Shown: one piece after another, positions 23,301 through 35,770 of the stretch | Layout: every line of letters begins with the position of its first letter | Numbering within the stretch: the stretch's first letter is position 1 | Assembly (NCBI RefSeq): GCF_019649055.1 | Contig: NW_026570282.1 | Span: forward strand, 248,001 to 312,000 | Reading direction: 5' to 3' | Length of the DNA: 64,000 nt | Origin: Paramacrobiotus metropolitanus | Taxonomy: Eukaryota > Tardigrada > Eutardigrada > Parachela > Macrobiotidae | The notes under the pieces: generated by a model | What the model was told of the DNA's origin: nothing | The model's database searches: none | What the model saw: the letters and a program-made list of their open reading frames with translations, nothing else | Position numbers and translations under genes: made by a program

Positions 23301-26300
23301 TTTTAACGTTCTTTCAGGCATATTTGAGCACCAACGCAACCGATCCCATACAGAAGACCACATGGAGAGAGGCGGAAGACTTCTGCAGCCGCTTCCGAGG
23401 TGGCCATTTAGCTTCCATTTCCACGAAAGAGGAAAACGATTTTATAAAAACCGAAGTCCAGAAATCCGCATTCACTGGGCACTACCAGTACTGGATTGGT
23501 TTGTGGGATAGGCAGCCGCAAGGCAACCACTTTGCATGGGGCTGGACCGATGGGTCAAGATACTCATATTCTGGATTCCAAATGGAAAACCATGACGATG
23601 ATACCGGCGCTAACTGCGCAGCTGTGGATGCTGAAAATGGAAACTGGATCTCCCAGAGCTGCAATAACGGCTGGGGATGGGTGTGTGAGATTCCGAAAGG
23701 AAACTATTACGAAGCGGAACTTGTTAACCAGTTTCCGGACCCAATATTGCCGAATGGTAAATTCATATTATAAACATTCTGGCTTGTACGTACAAAAGTT
23801 TTGCAATTTACCGGCACATTCGTAATGTAGCTAACTGCGGACCGGCGACAACGGAGGGAGCATGGTACCTCGAGCCAAATACACAAGAGTGCCTGTTCTT
23901 TTCCAACAAAGAAGACACTTGGGAAAACGCGCAGTCTTATTGCGAATCCCTTGGTCGCGGGGTCAACTTGGCTACGGTCACGAATGACTCTTACCAGCTT
24001 ATCCAAATCAAAGCGGCGCAACTGTCGCCAGCTGCACGGAAATACTGGATTGGTTTGTATCAAGTGGACATTGCCGGTCGGGAATTCGCTTGGGTAGATG
24101 GCCATTTCTCAGCATTCCGCAAATGGGAGATAGGACAACCAGATCCCCGTGGTACCGAACGTTGTGTTTCTCATAACAGCCGCAGCGGACGATGGGCGGA
24201 CGAAAATTGTGGTCATAATTACGTTTTCATCTGCGCCAAGAGTAACCGGGTGCGCCCAAGCAGAGAACCCACGAGAAATCCAAATGAAGGCGGTTGTTAC
24301 GACGGATGGGCTGCGCATGGTTAGCGATAATCTGATTATGTCGGACTTGTACTTTTATGTCGTACTGTCTGGTTATTTGTTTGTTCTGTGTTGGTTATTT
24401 TTTGTTTTTGTGTATTTTACAGGAGGCAACTGCTATTACATCTCTCCTCCTGAAAACGTAACATGGGACGAGGCCCACGAAAAATGCACACGAGAATTAT
24501 CTGTGAGCCTCGGCAGACCCGCGGCGGAGTTGATATCCATCCATGACGACATAGAAAACGATTTTATAATTACACATCTGTACCATCGACGAATATATCA
24601 TGATTATTGGATTGGTCTGCATGAAGTGACCAGTGGTCAATGGGGATGGTCTGACAATTCCCGAATCCGGTATAACGGTTTTTATATTATATTTGTCACA
24701 TAAGTGCGGTTAAGGGCCCCTTTCACCTGATAGGTATACAAACTGGCATCTCACCGAAACTCCTAACAATGCTGGTGTAAGTTATTTTTTGCCTGTACAA
24801 TGTGAAATAGGTCAATAGATTTACATTTGCAAAGTATCTTGACTTAATGCTTCATAATTTAGCTCGAGTGCGTCGTAATGGGAAATGGTGTTGGACAGAC
24901 TGGACGATGGTTCCCCCATCGCTGCACTAGAAAAACCGGCTTTATTTGCAAAGCACCCAAAGGTTATCGCAGTGCATCACGTTTGTGATTGCTCAAGGTT
25001 ATTCTGTAGCCAACTTAATTTCAGATCCCCAGCTTCCCGCTCCGACACCTGTAACCGGGAAATGCGGTGACGGCTGGACGCAGCACACCGAAAATACATG
25101 TTTTGCCGCGTTCCGACTGGATGAGGGCAAAGGAGACTGGGATAGTGCACAGCAGAAATGCAAGAGTCAACTTGGTGGCATGGCGGATATCGCTATCGCG
25201 GAACATATTTACGAAGACGCGCATCTGCATCTTTTGTTGCATCAAATCTCTCGAGACGCTAACCTTAACCACAGCCGTGGTGCATCTGCTTGGATTGGCA
25301 TGAGGGAACACTTGGGCAACTACAAATGGCACAACTCTTGCCCTGTACGATTCACAAATTTCCTAAATTTCGCGACTTCTCTACCGGATGCATGTGTGGA
25401 AATGGACCGTCACGGAAAATGGAGAGCCCGGTTGTGCAATGAATCACTGCATTATGTACTGTGTGAACGTCGATTTGGTGAGTTCCATTCCTACAGCGGC
25501 GCAATATGCAAGCGTAGAACAAATATTTTTCTCTAGAACCATGCCCGCCTGCACACAATGAAACTCATCCTGACCTTTACTGTCCTGAAAATTTTCCGCA
25601 TGAATGCGGTAGAAAGTGTTTCCGCATTGAAGGACAGCAGCTACACCACAATAATCCCAGCACCTTCTCCAGAGCAAACGCCGCGCAGAGGTGTAGAGAG
25701 GTTCGAGGTTTATTAGCGTCCATCCGTTCCCAAGAAGAGCAGAAATGCTTGAACAATTATCTGGATCATGTGGCGGCTCCCATGTGGATTGGTCTGTATC
25801 AAGGTATAGATCCGACGACACAGCAGTGGGTGTGGAAATGGGAAGATGACTCATTCGGAGAAATCCCCACCACATTCGTTAACTGGGAAACTGGTAAATA
25901 TTCAATAAATTGGTATTGTTAATTTATTTTTATCATACAGCTACTCGCTACAATCAGGATCGGAGGTTAACTAATAAATTTCTTATTGTTAATACTTTTT
26001 AGAGCCAAAACCTCCGGCTAACGAAAACTTGCGCCAAGCGTGTGTGGCTGTACTACCTAACGGGAAGTGGATAAACATGCCTTGTCTCACATGGGAAGCC
26101 AATCAGACCCGAGGTTACATATGCGAGGGCATGAAAATACGCCAAGAAGGCGCTACACAACGACCGCATCGTGGTTCTACCGCAGCTTTCGAATCTGTGG
26201 CAGGTACAGTAAAAATCTTAGTATGCCTTGAGCCGAATTTGATATATAGATATGCCAAACAGCAAAGGTTTACGTTAAAAAAAATGTTATCAATGATTTT

Positions 26301-26550
26301 CGCAGGAAGTGATGGGCTGACCGGTGGACAGATAGCTGGCATTGTGATCGGTGTCTTGTTGGCTGTTGCTGTTGTTGGTGCTATTGGATACGTGGTGATG
26401 ACCGGAAAGACGGAGAGTGTTGTTAGCTCAGTGAAAAGCATTCGGACCAAAGCGGCTGACCGACTGGGTGTTGGCAGTACACCGTATGCTCGTCAAGATG
26501 ATAAACAAAGGATTTCCGAGGATGCCGAGTATAACGGGGCCGATCAATAA
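17339..26550 (+). CDS. Twelve-CTLD transmembrane receptor, large copy 1
   Basis: Single-pass cell-surface lectin-like receptor of about 2,013 residues. Domains by approximate residue: signal peptide 1-17; CTLD1 22-178; 2 179-347; 3 348-490; 4 496-641; 5 642-800; 6 815-962; 7 975-1135; 8 1140-1300; 9 1303-1450; 10 1450-1595; 11 1596-1746; 12 1747-1905; TM 1941-1964 (IAGIVIGVLLAVAVVGAIGY); tail of about 49. WIGL-type cores and closing ICK/VCE cysteines recur. CTLD9 has the galactose-type QPD motif. CTLD5 keeps WIGL, unlike copies 2-4. Extra introns relative to copies 2-4 split CTLD10 (24670-24733) and the juxtamembrane linker (26204-26305). Exons: 17339-17387, 17456-17664, 17860-17981, 18259-18413, 18495-18603, 18670-18894, 19107-19279, 19337-19466, 19558-19634, 19816-19947, 20006-20110, 20250-20408, 20464-20552, 20657-20846, 20983-21183, 21412-21555, 21618-21791, 21927-22294, 22582-23238, 23318-23756, 23831-24319, 24423-24669, 24734-24776, 24863-24962, 25025-25477, 25537-25893, 26003-26203, 26306-26550. 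Confidence 0.88.
22446..22497. repeat. Intronic repeat with hairpin potential
   Basis: GTCTTAAAGATA occurs twice in direct orientation, and CTTAAAGATA pairs with an inverted TATCTTTAAG between them. It lies in the intron before the CTLD6/7 exon of large copy 1. Confidence 0.6.
24136..24144 (+). other. CTLD9 sugar-specificity motif QPD (large copy 1)
   Basis: Codons for Gln-Pro-Asp followed by GTERC and GRWADENC. QPD is the galactose-type version of the Ca2+/sugar site in classical CTLDs. The downstream Glu (TERC) and Asp (WAD) ligands are also present. Confidence 0.8.
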
Positions 26551-28439
26551 TATACATAGAGCGATATTGCGCAGTAATGTTTGCCGTTAGACAGTTGTAC
26601 CGTTAAACCCAGAAGGCTGTGGCCTTAAGCACCGATGAAATGCAACAGAGCTGAATGCAAGTACCAAAGAAATTACACTGTACAAAATCGGCTTATACCT
26701 GAACTAATTCTGTAATCCTGGAGTTACATTTATTAGCCTTACACAAATGAGACGTCCTTGTTTGTTCAAATAATGTAATTATAATTTATGTATTCTTGTC
26801 AATTGTGTGCTATGTTGATGAATGTGTTGGGATTAATGTGTGAATGAATGTGTGAATGAAAAAAAATGATTCAGTTTCAGTGTGTATTTACGTTAATACC
26901 AAACCGTAAACTGATTTCCCTCGTAAAATCTGATAGACATATGCAGCAAAGAAATATCTGGACTGCCACAGGGATCGAGATTGTAAATGCAGCCTTATCG
27001 TGTTTATGTTTGCGGACGTTTCTTTTGCTGATACTCTTCCGTAATCCGTTTGTGCCGCCTACCTGTGTAAGTACTTGTATTGCTATTTTTGCACAACTAG
27101 GATATTCTGCCATTAGCCTGCTATCTTTCAAGGCGGCTACTGATATCTCCCAGTCGATGTCTTCTGTCTAGCAGGAAGACTTTATGGAGCAAATAGCCCC
27201 AACCCGCAAGCAACAAGCCCCGCCAAACCTTACGCTTAACGGCAAAAAATACTGAGCGCTAATGTTATTGTTTTATGTATACGACTGCTCTAAGCAGATG
27301 CCACGAACCACCTGTTGCGGATCAGTTGTTCAACAACAGGTTCGCTATCGAATCCATTAATTTATGTTCACTGTGGGCGAGTTTTCTATTAGTTGACCGA
27401 AACTGACCCATGGTCACCCACCCATACGGAAACAGCGAAAAAGCACTACAGAGAACTCACATAAAGTAATGCTAATATTCAGAGTACTGGCATCACTTTT
27501 GAACTGATCAAGAGCGCTGCTACTGGGATCTTCTAATACGACTTGAATAATAAAAAATTTGCGGATCTGCTAATGTGGCTTGCCGCTAAGCGAAGACATC
27601 AAGGTATCGTGAAGTTTCCAGATACTTTTATATTTGGCTCATTATGTTTTAGCATTTTTTATTCGCATTAGGATATAAGTACGTTTGCATTTCTTGTTCA
27701 AATTCTGATCCATGACCATGTGCACCAGTCTGACGCTGAACTGTTACAAACAAAATTACTATGCAGCTCCATACCAGAATAACGAACTTGCTGGGATTTA
27801 TTATTTTATACAAAGTAGTGAAATAGAATACGGCTTGATTCAAAATAGTACCAGGGTCCAAATTCCAACACTGATGTGAATTTCTCGGTTTTACAAATGC
27901 AGTATAAATTTTCACGCACCGGAAAGCTGGTATTATTACAATATCTGGTATTATTAGCCATAAGGACATCTGTTTAAAAGTAGGTAACGTAACAGAACGA
28001 TTTTTACAGTCGCTGATAAACAACTGCGCTTTCATAATGTTTGTACGGCATGTCAAACCGACTGTACATACGCCTAGTAAACGTCCCGCAAACAATACTC
28101 TGCTAATTGTATCGACCCTCGTAAAAGTCAGCCATAAATCTGTCGTGGAATACTTCGATAAGGTTGTAGGTTTTATTATTATCTCATGACAAAAGCATAA
28201 AGCATAACTATGCCGTGATTTGGTATACTCAGTGTAAACAATTACCGCAAGGCTTCCTAATCAGTCGCTCTTATCAAGTCTGGCCGTGATTTACCGCTTT
28301 TGAGGCTACTTAATTTCCGCAGTAGCATGCGTGCCACCCTCTTAGATCCATAAGATTTGCACAACAGTTATAATTTTTTACCAGTGAGCATATGATTTCA
28401 GTTTTCATGGTTTAAGTGACTGAAACGTCACGGTTAACT
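26551..28439. other. Intergenic between large copies 1 and 2
   Basis: 1.9 kb containing 3' flank of copy 1 and promoter of copy 2. A 101-codon plus-strand frame (26866-27171) is unremarkable. The minus-strand frame at 27649-28095 is listed separately as a weak candidate. Confidence 0.5.
27649..28095 (-). CDS. Candidate small membrane protein, weak
   Basis: A 148-codon intronless frame with a hydrophobic segment (FVILVWSCIVILFVTV) and a charged C-terminus (EFEQEMQTYLYPNANKKC). A good splice acceptor (TTTTAAACAG) lies in front of the internal ATG of MSLWLIIPDIV, so it could instead be the last exon of a spliced gene. A frame this long can arise by chance in a window of this size. I recognise no family and infer no function. 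Confidence 0.2.
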   Translation of the reverse strand: MFAGRLLGVCTVGLTCRTNIMKAQLFISDCKNRSVTLPTFKQMSLWLIIPDIVIIPAFRCVKIYTAFVKPRNSHQCWNLDPGTILNQAVFYFTTLYKIINPSKFVILVWSCIVILFVTVQRQTGAHGHGSEFEQEMQTYLYPNANKKC

Positions 28440-31400
28440 ATGCGGGTTCAAATTGTTTTAGCTGCGCTTCTGTCGCTTGGTAGGTATACCGTGTCGCCAT
28501 TAAAGGTCACAAAAACTGAATGCATTTGTTTGCAGGCGCCAGCTGCGCCAATGCGTATATCTGTCCGGGACCGGATTGGTTCTATCGTAAGGGAACACAA
28601 TCATGTTACTTCGTGTCCATGGCTGCAATATCGGACGGATGGACCAATGAGGTGGCTGACCACATAAACTGGGACAGTGTGGCCCAGGAATGCCAGATAA
28701 GAGGAGGATCGATAGTGACTATTGAGAATGCCGAAGAACTTGTGGGTGCTTTTATAGATGAGTTTAATATAGAATCTACTGATTTTATATGCGTGTATTC
28801 ATTTACAAATTTGGTAGGAATGGGTGAAAGCCAAAATGCCAACTGATACGTACTATTGGATAGGACTAACATTCGAAAACTTGAGATGGCAGTGGTATGA
28901 CGGCAAGACATATCGAGATTATACGCCCATTCCTGGACTGTAAGTTTCGTTTAGTGATTGTTAGATTTATTCGCCATTTACATGCAGTAATTTTGTATGT
29001 CGCTATACGTACACAATATACAAGCGTACAGATATTTACGGGTACAATAGAATCAAAAACTTTTTTTTGGCTTACAAAATCAAATAAACTTATTTAGTCA
29101 TTTTATACAGTAACAGTTTAACTGGCATACGACTACAGTTCCTTATGATCAATACAGCGCGCTGTTTCCGCTTTTTGAATTATTGAAAGCCATTACCGAG
29201 TCAGCATTCAAGTCCTGCAACCTACCGGTTAATGAGCGCGGTTAGCGTGAAGTTCCATCCTGTGCATACGCTTTTTAAAGCAAATTCTTTCAAGATAAAA
29301 TATTTTAGTCGTCCATTGCTAGACATTCATTTTCCTATTTTCGATTTTCAGAACAGTTCCTACGCTATCGGCGACGGAAGGCAATAGGCAGAGAAGAGGC
29401 TCACTCAAGTACAACTACAATAGTCGGAAAATCGACTTCTTTCTGGAGCATAACACCGATACAAACAGGAATGGCTTCATCTGCAAAGGAGACTACAGTA
29501 CGTATTGCGGACAAAATAACTAAAAATTTAAACGGGCTATCCTATAATGTGGTAACCAGGAAATCTTTGCAATCGTTGTAAAATTATGTATTTACGCTAG
29601 CACTCCATTATACTGGAGTACGTAGCAATAAAAATAATCTTAGGAAAGTCCCACATGTTAGCTCTTCCGGTTAGTGTCGGACATTAATTTTGGCTTTCAA
29701 CTAACTTCTTATTCCGTGATACAGGTGGGCGACCCTGGTGTCCTGATGGATGGTATTATCATGATGGGCGTTGTCATCAGTTTAACCCGTACGGCTCTAC
29801 GTTCGAGGGAGCCCGGAGCCAATGCACGTAAGTATAACTTCAAATACTTACTTAATAATACTTACATATACTTCAAATACTTACTTACTTCAAATACTTA
29901 CATGGCAATGATGGCATACTGCGTACTTGCGTCGAATTCACAAAGTAGTTACAAATGATTGGATTGTCTCCAATCGTAAGCCTTTAAGCTACAGAAAGTA
30001 ATTATTGTACAGTTAATGCAAACAATCTCCTCGCTGCTCAAGCAGTGTGGCCCAGTGCACATAAAAATTTCGAATGTCGGGTTTTAGGTACCGGGATGGC
30101 TACATTTTAACTGTCAATTCGCAAGTGGAAGACGAACGCATGAAAGTGTGGCTGCGCGAGAGGGCACATTATGAAAAAGGATGGCTCGGTGTCAGCATCG
30201 CTAACAAAAGTGCTTCGACGACTGCGGCCGATGTAAAGTGGCAAGATGGAACTCCGATCAAGGACACTGCAATTAAAAACTGGGTGAACTCTGACCTCGA
30301 TGCTTACATTAGGTGCGATGACATTAAATTAATTAAGGATTTTCGCAGTTTTTCACGCAAAAACTTACGGTTATGACGATTAATGTTCAGAGAGCTTCCG
30401 AACGATAACAAATACTGCGGTGAGATCACCACAAGAGAAGGCTGGGATGACGATGTATGGGATTACGTCGATGACCACGACTGGCGTTTGGTTGCGGATT
30501 GTAACCAGTATTTACCTTATATTTGCGAAGCTCCCCTCAGTAAGGCGTATTCTGCTACAGAAACATTTTAAGTCCCACAGTTTAAGTCGCTTACAATTTT
30601 CAGACAAGTGTCCTTACGGCTGGCATCATCTGGACGACTACTGCTACCAGTTCAATCGGGGACAGAATGAGTTGATGTCGTGGCAAGCCGCAAGAGAAAT
30701 TTGTCAGAGACAGGGAGGAGATTTAATCAACATTAAGACGTAAGGCCAAATTGCTCCAATTTCTACTGGATATATTTTTCGAAAAAAATTGGAGTGCATA
30801 TGAATGCGAAAAGCCGCGTCAAGGTGGCCGTGTATACATTTGTGTAGTCTCCTTCATAAGCACTACGAATATACGTATACAGGCACGTTGAGAAGACCAG
30901 TCGCAAACGACAGCACAAAAAAGATCTAGAATGTTGTGCAGAGTGGTGTAACTACATGGTATCAGACTTATATACGGACTGTAAAAACCAGTAAAAATTA
31001 TTGAATGAGTTACTAAAAAAGTGACGTTGATGTTTTAGTGGCAAGGTGCAGGATTATGTGAGCATCGCTTTGATCAACGAGTTCAGTTTCTTAGACACTG
31101 ATCTTCAGCACTACTGGATCGGTTTGAGAAGTAAAAGAATCCTTAAAAATTTGTTTCCTAAATCTTTAATGAACAAGTACAATTATTAGTAAATTGTTGT
31201 GTCTTTCTAGGCTCTGGTGGAAGATACCTGTGGACGGATGGTTCAACGCTTGACTATAGCGCATGGTCCGGTGGGCTGCAACCTTCAACAACAAATGACC
31301 CATGTGTTTACATCGACGGCAACTACTGGAGTAATTATGTTTTTCTTTTGTTTGTTTACTGAAGCTAACTATTCATTCCAGTTCCTCACTAAGTTGTCTG

Positions 31401-34400
31401 GTTTTTTGTTCAGTTGGTCCTGGTGCGCATGGCGACTGGAACACATCCGTTTGCACCCAACCGTTCGGCTATATTTGCCAAGCGCACCATACGGCCGCCA
31501 TTCCACCCGATGTGACCGTTAAACGTATGTGCGCATTGAAGTATTAGAGAAAATTGTCAGTTCTATGGGCATGGTTTTCATTATTAGCGGAGCATTCATG
31601 CAATGGCTCATTTGAGAAGTACCACGAGAAATGCTACTTGTTTGTCTCAACGCCTATGAACCGGGATGATGCGCAACGGTATTGCCGCGATCAAGGGTCC
31701 ACTTTGGTGATGATACATTCGTTCGGCGAGAACACTTACATCAATGGTACAGTTGTGAATTGCCAAACTACTATATCGCATGAAAATTGATTTAAAACTG
31801 AAAATGAATTCCCTCTACTGAAATCAAAATATAATAACAAAAAAATTCTAGCTGGCTCATTTTACTGCAATTGCAGGCAAAATATCGGCGGATATCTGGA
31901 TCGGTCTGAAACGCACAGGAAACACTGGAGCGTACGACGAATACACTTACAGTAACGACTTTCTGGTAGGTGTTTAGAAATTCTAAACTTTGAATAGTAC
32001 CAGATAAATATTGTGATGCCTATTTGCTCTCTCCAGCTGGGACAAGGTGGATTCAAACATTTTGACTACAATGACGTCCATGATTTCAATAGTGGGCAAT
32101 TTGACAAATTCTGTGTGAATATGGCTGGCCCAAATTCGGAACCTTTTCAAGCCGGTAGATGGTTCCACTCTAAATGTACCGAACAGCGAGGATTTGTGTG
32201 CTCGCACGACGGAAGTAAGTTCTCTCGTGCGATGAATGAAGATTTTGTTGAACCTAAAGAACGTGTTCCGTTACAGCACCATACCCCAAACCGTATCCGG
32301 ACAACGACCACACCGATCCCTTGTGTGGCGGTGGGTGGTTTCGCAATGGTGACAACTGCTATCGCGTTCAGGAATTCGAATACGAAACCTGGCATTCCGC
32401 TAAGCAAATGTGCCACAACTTTAACGGAGGATCCGAGCTTCTTTACATTACATCAAAGGAAGAGAACCAGTTTATTCGAGGTAAGGCTCTGTTTTGTCAA
32501 CAATGTGGTGTAGTTTGCGGAGCTCCTGCATGATCCTATTTGCTGGGTCACTAATAGCGCCTCTTAACTTTTGCAGATGTCCTCATAGCCAATTATTCTA
32601 TGGGTTCAGACTGGGCTGATATGGGATTCGTCTATACTTACGAGTACTGGATTGACCTTTATGCGGAACGTCCTGGTGGCTGGTTCTGGCCTTATCTTGA
32701 CTCCACTGATCGGTGGACAGTTCCATTTGCTGTATCACACTGGGCTCCAGGTTTGTAACTTACCACAATTAATTTTTACATAAGTTTGGCAAATAGTCAC
32801 AAAGTGATTTTCATAGCGGTTTTTCGTTTTTCCTGTTTTTCCCCCCTTTTTTACAAACAGCCCATACAGTGCCACTTAACAGCTACAATGTCATTATCAA
32901 AGTCCCCTGATTGGGTTGTCTGCTCCAGAAGAGACAATAATACGAACAGTGGTTAAATCTGCTCCCGGATCGATTCTTATTAGGACATTTCTGCCTAACT
33001 ACTGTAATTGTTTCTTCCAGATCAGCCATCTGAGGTCGAGTTCAGCCGAAATAATCCTCGTTGCGCCATAGTTGATGACCACTTTGAAAATCCGCAATGG
33101 TTTTCTTATCCATGCAACCAGAAAAAAGCTTTCATCTGTAAAAAGGTTCTACCCAGTACGACACTCGCACCGACAACCCCCCAGCCCACTGCTCAAGCAG
33201 GTATAATTCGAAGCACAAATTGTGCGTCTTCTTAAGAGCGATTGATATATCGTATAAGAATTTTTATTTTTAATAAGGTTTCCATCTTGGATGCGCTCAC
33301 GGATGGTTCAATGAAAACGGTCGCTGTGTACGGTTTAACATTACCGGGGCGACATGGAGTCAGGCAAAGGATATCTGCCGCCAAAATAAGGCCGATCTTG
33401 TGTCTATCCAAAACGCCCAGGAGTTAGGCGACTTCCTTCGATTCGGAGGAGGTGCATGGATCGGTCTTAATGCTCTTAATGACGCATTCGCTCCACGAGT
33501 TTTCACCTGGAGCAACGGAGAGCGCGTGACCTATACCCCGTGGGACGTGGAATCGGGTTCGCCTAATGTGACCGGATCAAATTCTAATGATGCTAACTGT
33601 GGTGCACTGACCTATACGGTATAAATACTGACATACGGTAAACGTAGCCAGTTGAGCAGCGCAATCCGAAATTCACATTACTCCTTATCTATTAGGGAAT
33701 GGCTGTCTATCCGTGCTCTGAAAAGAGAACTTTCATCTGTGAACGACCGTTGGAAAACTTACAAGGCGATGGTTCCGTGACGATCGAAATCCCCCACGTA
33801 CCTGGGTGTCGTCCATGGGGAATCCCCTATCACAGTCATTGCTATTACTTTGGTGAAGACCCTAGTTCTCCATATGGAGAAAGAAAATTCCAATCTTTTG
33901 ACGCCGCTCGCAGTTTTTGTCAGACGCAATACGGAGGAGAAATGGTTACAATCGCCAACGATGACGAGCAAGATTTCCTGAGTGGAATTGTGGCGCGGCA
34001 TGCATCTGATTTCTGGATTGGCCTGAAGGAGGAGTCTAACCCGTGGACTGCCTTTAAAAAATGGATCGATGGAAGCAATGTGGCTGCTACTAACTGGGGA
34101 TTCGGACAACCGCCATTGACCTCTGCCGGATCGACCGGGTGTGTTGCGATGTATGGACTGTATGGCGAAGGTATGATTCCGGGGCGCTGGTACGTCGATA
34201 CCTGCACTGAAAGAAAATACGCACTGTGCAAAGCCCAAAATACGTTGAGACCAACTCATCAGACCTTGCCACCTCAGTTGTCCACCCCAAATCCAAACGG
34301 ATGCCCAAGTTCCTGGCAAACGAACGCAGACATGCCTAGCTGCTACAAGGTACAATGAACTACTGTACTGTCTGGTAATCGCGATATCAACGTTACAATT

Positions 34401-35739
34401 ACGCGCTTAAAAAGAATCTCGTGGTCCGTAATATTATTTGCTGTACTCGTATCGTACTTCAGCGCACAAATTAAAACAATATGTGTGGGTAAGATACGGT
34501 TTGCAGCCTGCTGTAAAGTGAAGTTCAGAACAAGAGGATGTTCTTAACAGCTTGCGTTATTTTAGGGATACGTAAGTCCATATAGTGCAACATCTGGGGC
34601 AAAAGTCAACTGGTACCAAGCCGAAGAATTTTGTCGGCGTTTCCGTGGAGGTCACCTTGTTTCCATTGATACGGAAGAAGAAAACAGATTTATTGAATAT
34701 ACTGTGTTGTCGTATGGTCAAGGATTCTCTAGTGCTCATCAGTACTGGATTGGAATGAAGGAAAATGAAAATAACGAATACAGATGGGAATGGTCTGACG
34801 GATCACCGATCACCGGAGAATACTGGCACCAGAGCGAGCAACATCACAGTGCCGATGTGGTAGACTGTGCTGCAATAAATTGGTCCAACGGTAAGCTTGT
34901 CACCACCACATGTTTCGATTTAACATCCTAGAAAGGTCGGATTATAATTATACTGCCTGATCCCAGGTCTAATGTAGCTGTAAATTTCTTTTAGGAAAAT
35001 GGGTGAAACAAACTTGTCAAGTGGCTAATGGCTACGTGTGCGAAATCCCGAAAGACGCGTATTACGAAAACGAACTGATTAATGTGTTCCCTACGGCTGT
35101 GCCCCTGAACAGTAAGTAACCATTCATTCCACCAAGGCAAATGTTTATCGCAGCTTCCTGTGTGCAGCGGCAGATTTAAACCTGTTTTCCTACATCTACA
35201 GGAACATGTGGAAATGCTACGCTGGATGGCGAATGGTTCTACGATAACGTAAACATGGAATGCATATATTGGTCCAAAAAGCCGGACACCTGGGAGAACG
35301 CGCAAACCGCTTGTGAAAATATGGATGCCAATTTGGTGACGGTGACCAACCGTAGCCATGATTTTATTACTCTAAAAACGAGCCAAGTGACGACATCTAC
35401 ATACGCGGAAGATCAAACATACTGGATTGGTCTGCACATGATCGATATGGTAACGCGTGAGTGGGCTTGGGTTGACGGACACGTGTCTTTCTTCCGACCC
35501 TGGGCAGCTGGCCGGCCACGTAACGGAACAGAACGCTGTGTAGCACATGTTAGCCGAAGTGGGCGATGGGAAGATCATAACTGCAACAGGAATTTCCGGT
35601 ACATCTGCTCCAAGACCGGTCGTACACGACCCACACGGCCACCGCGACCACCGGGTGGAAATTGTGCTGAAGGATGGTTTGCTCATGGTTTGTTGACTTA
35701 CCTCAATACATCAATTTTTTTATTCACTGGAATAGTTGT

Positions 35740-35770
<31 letters not shown>

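Noticed and set aside
24670-24733. Frame-breaking mutation in CTLD10 of large copy 1
   Set aside because: The apparent stop is removed by a phase-2 intron with good GT-AG sites that restores the YTNWHL segment.
26866-27171. 101-codon plus-strand ORF after large copy 1
   Set aside because: Lies in the 3' flank, no recognisable domain and low-complexity hydrophobic content.
33759-34355. 198-codon minus-strand ORF
   Set aside because: Antisense shadow of the 654-nt CTLD6/7 exon of large copy 2.
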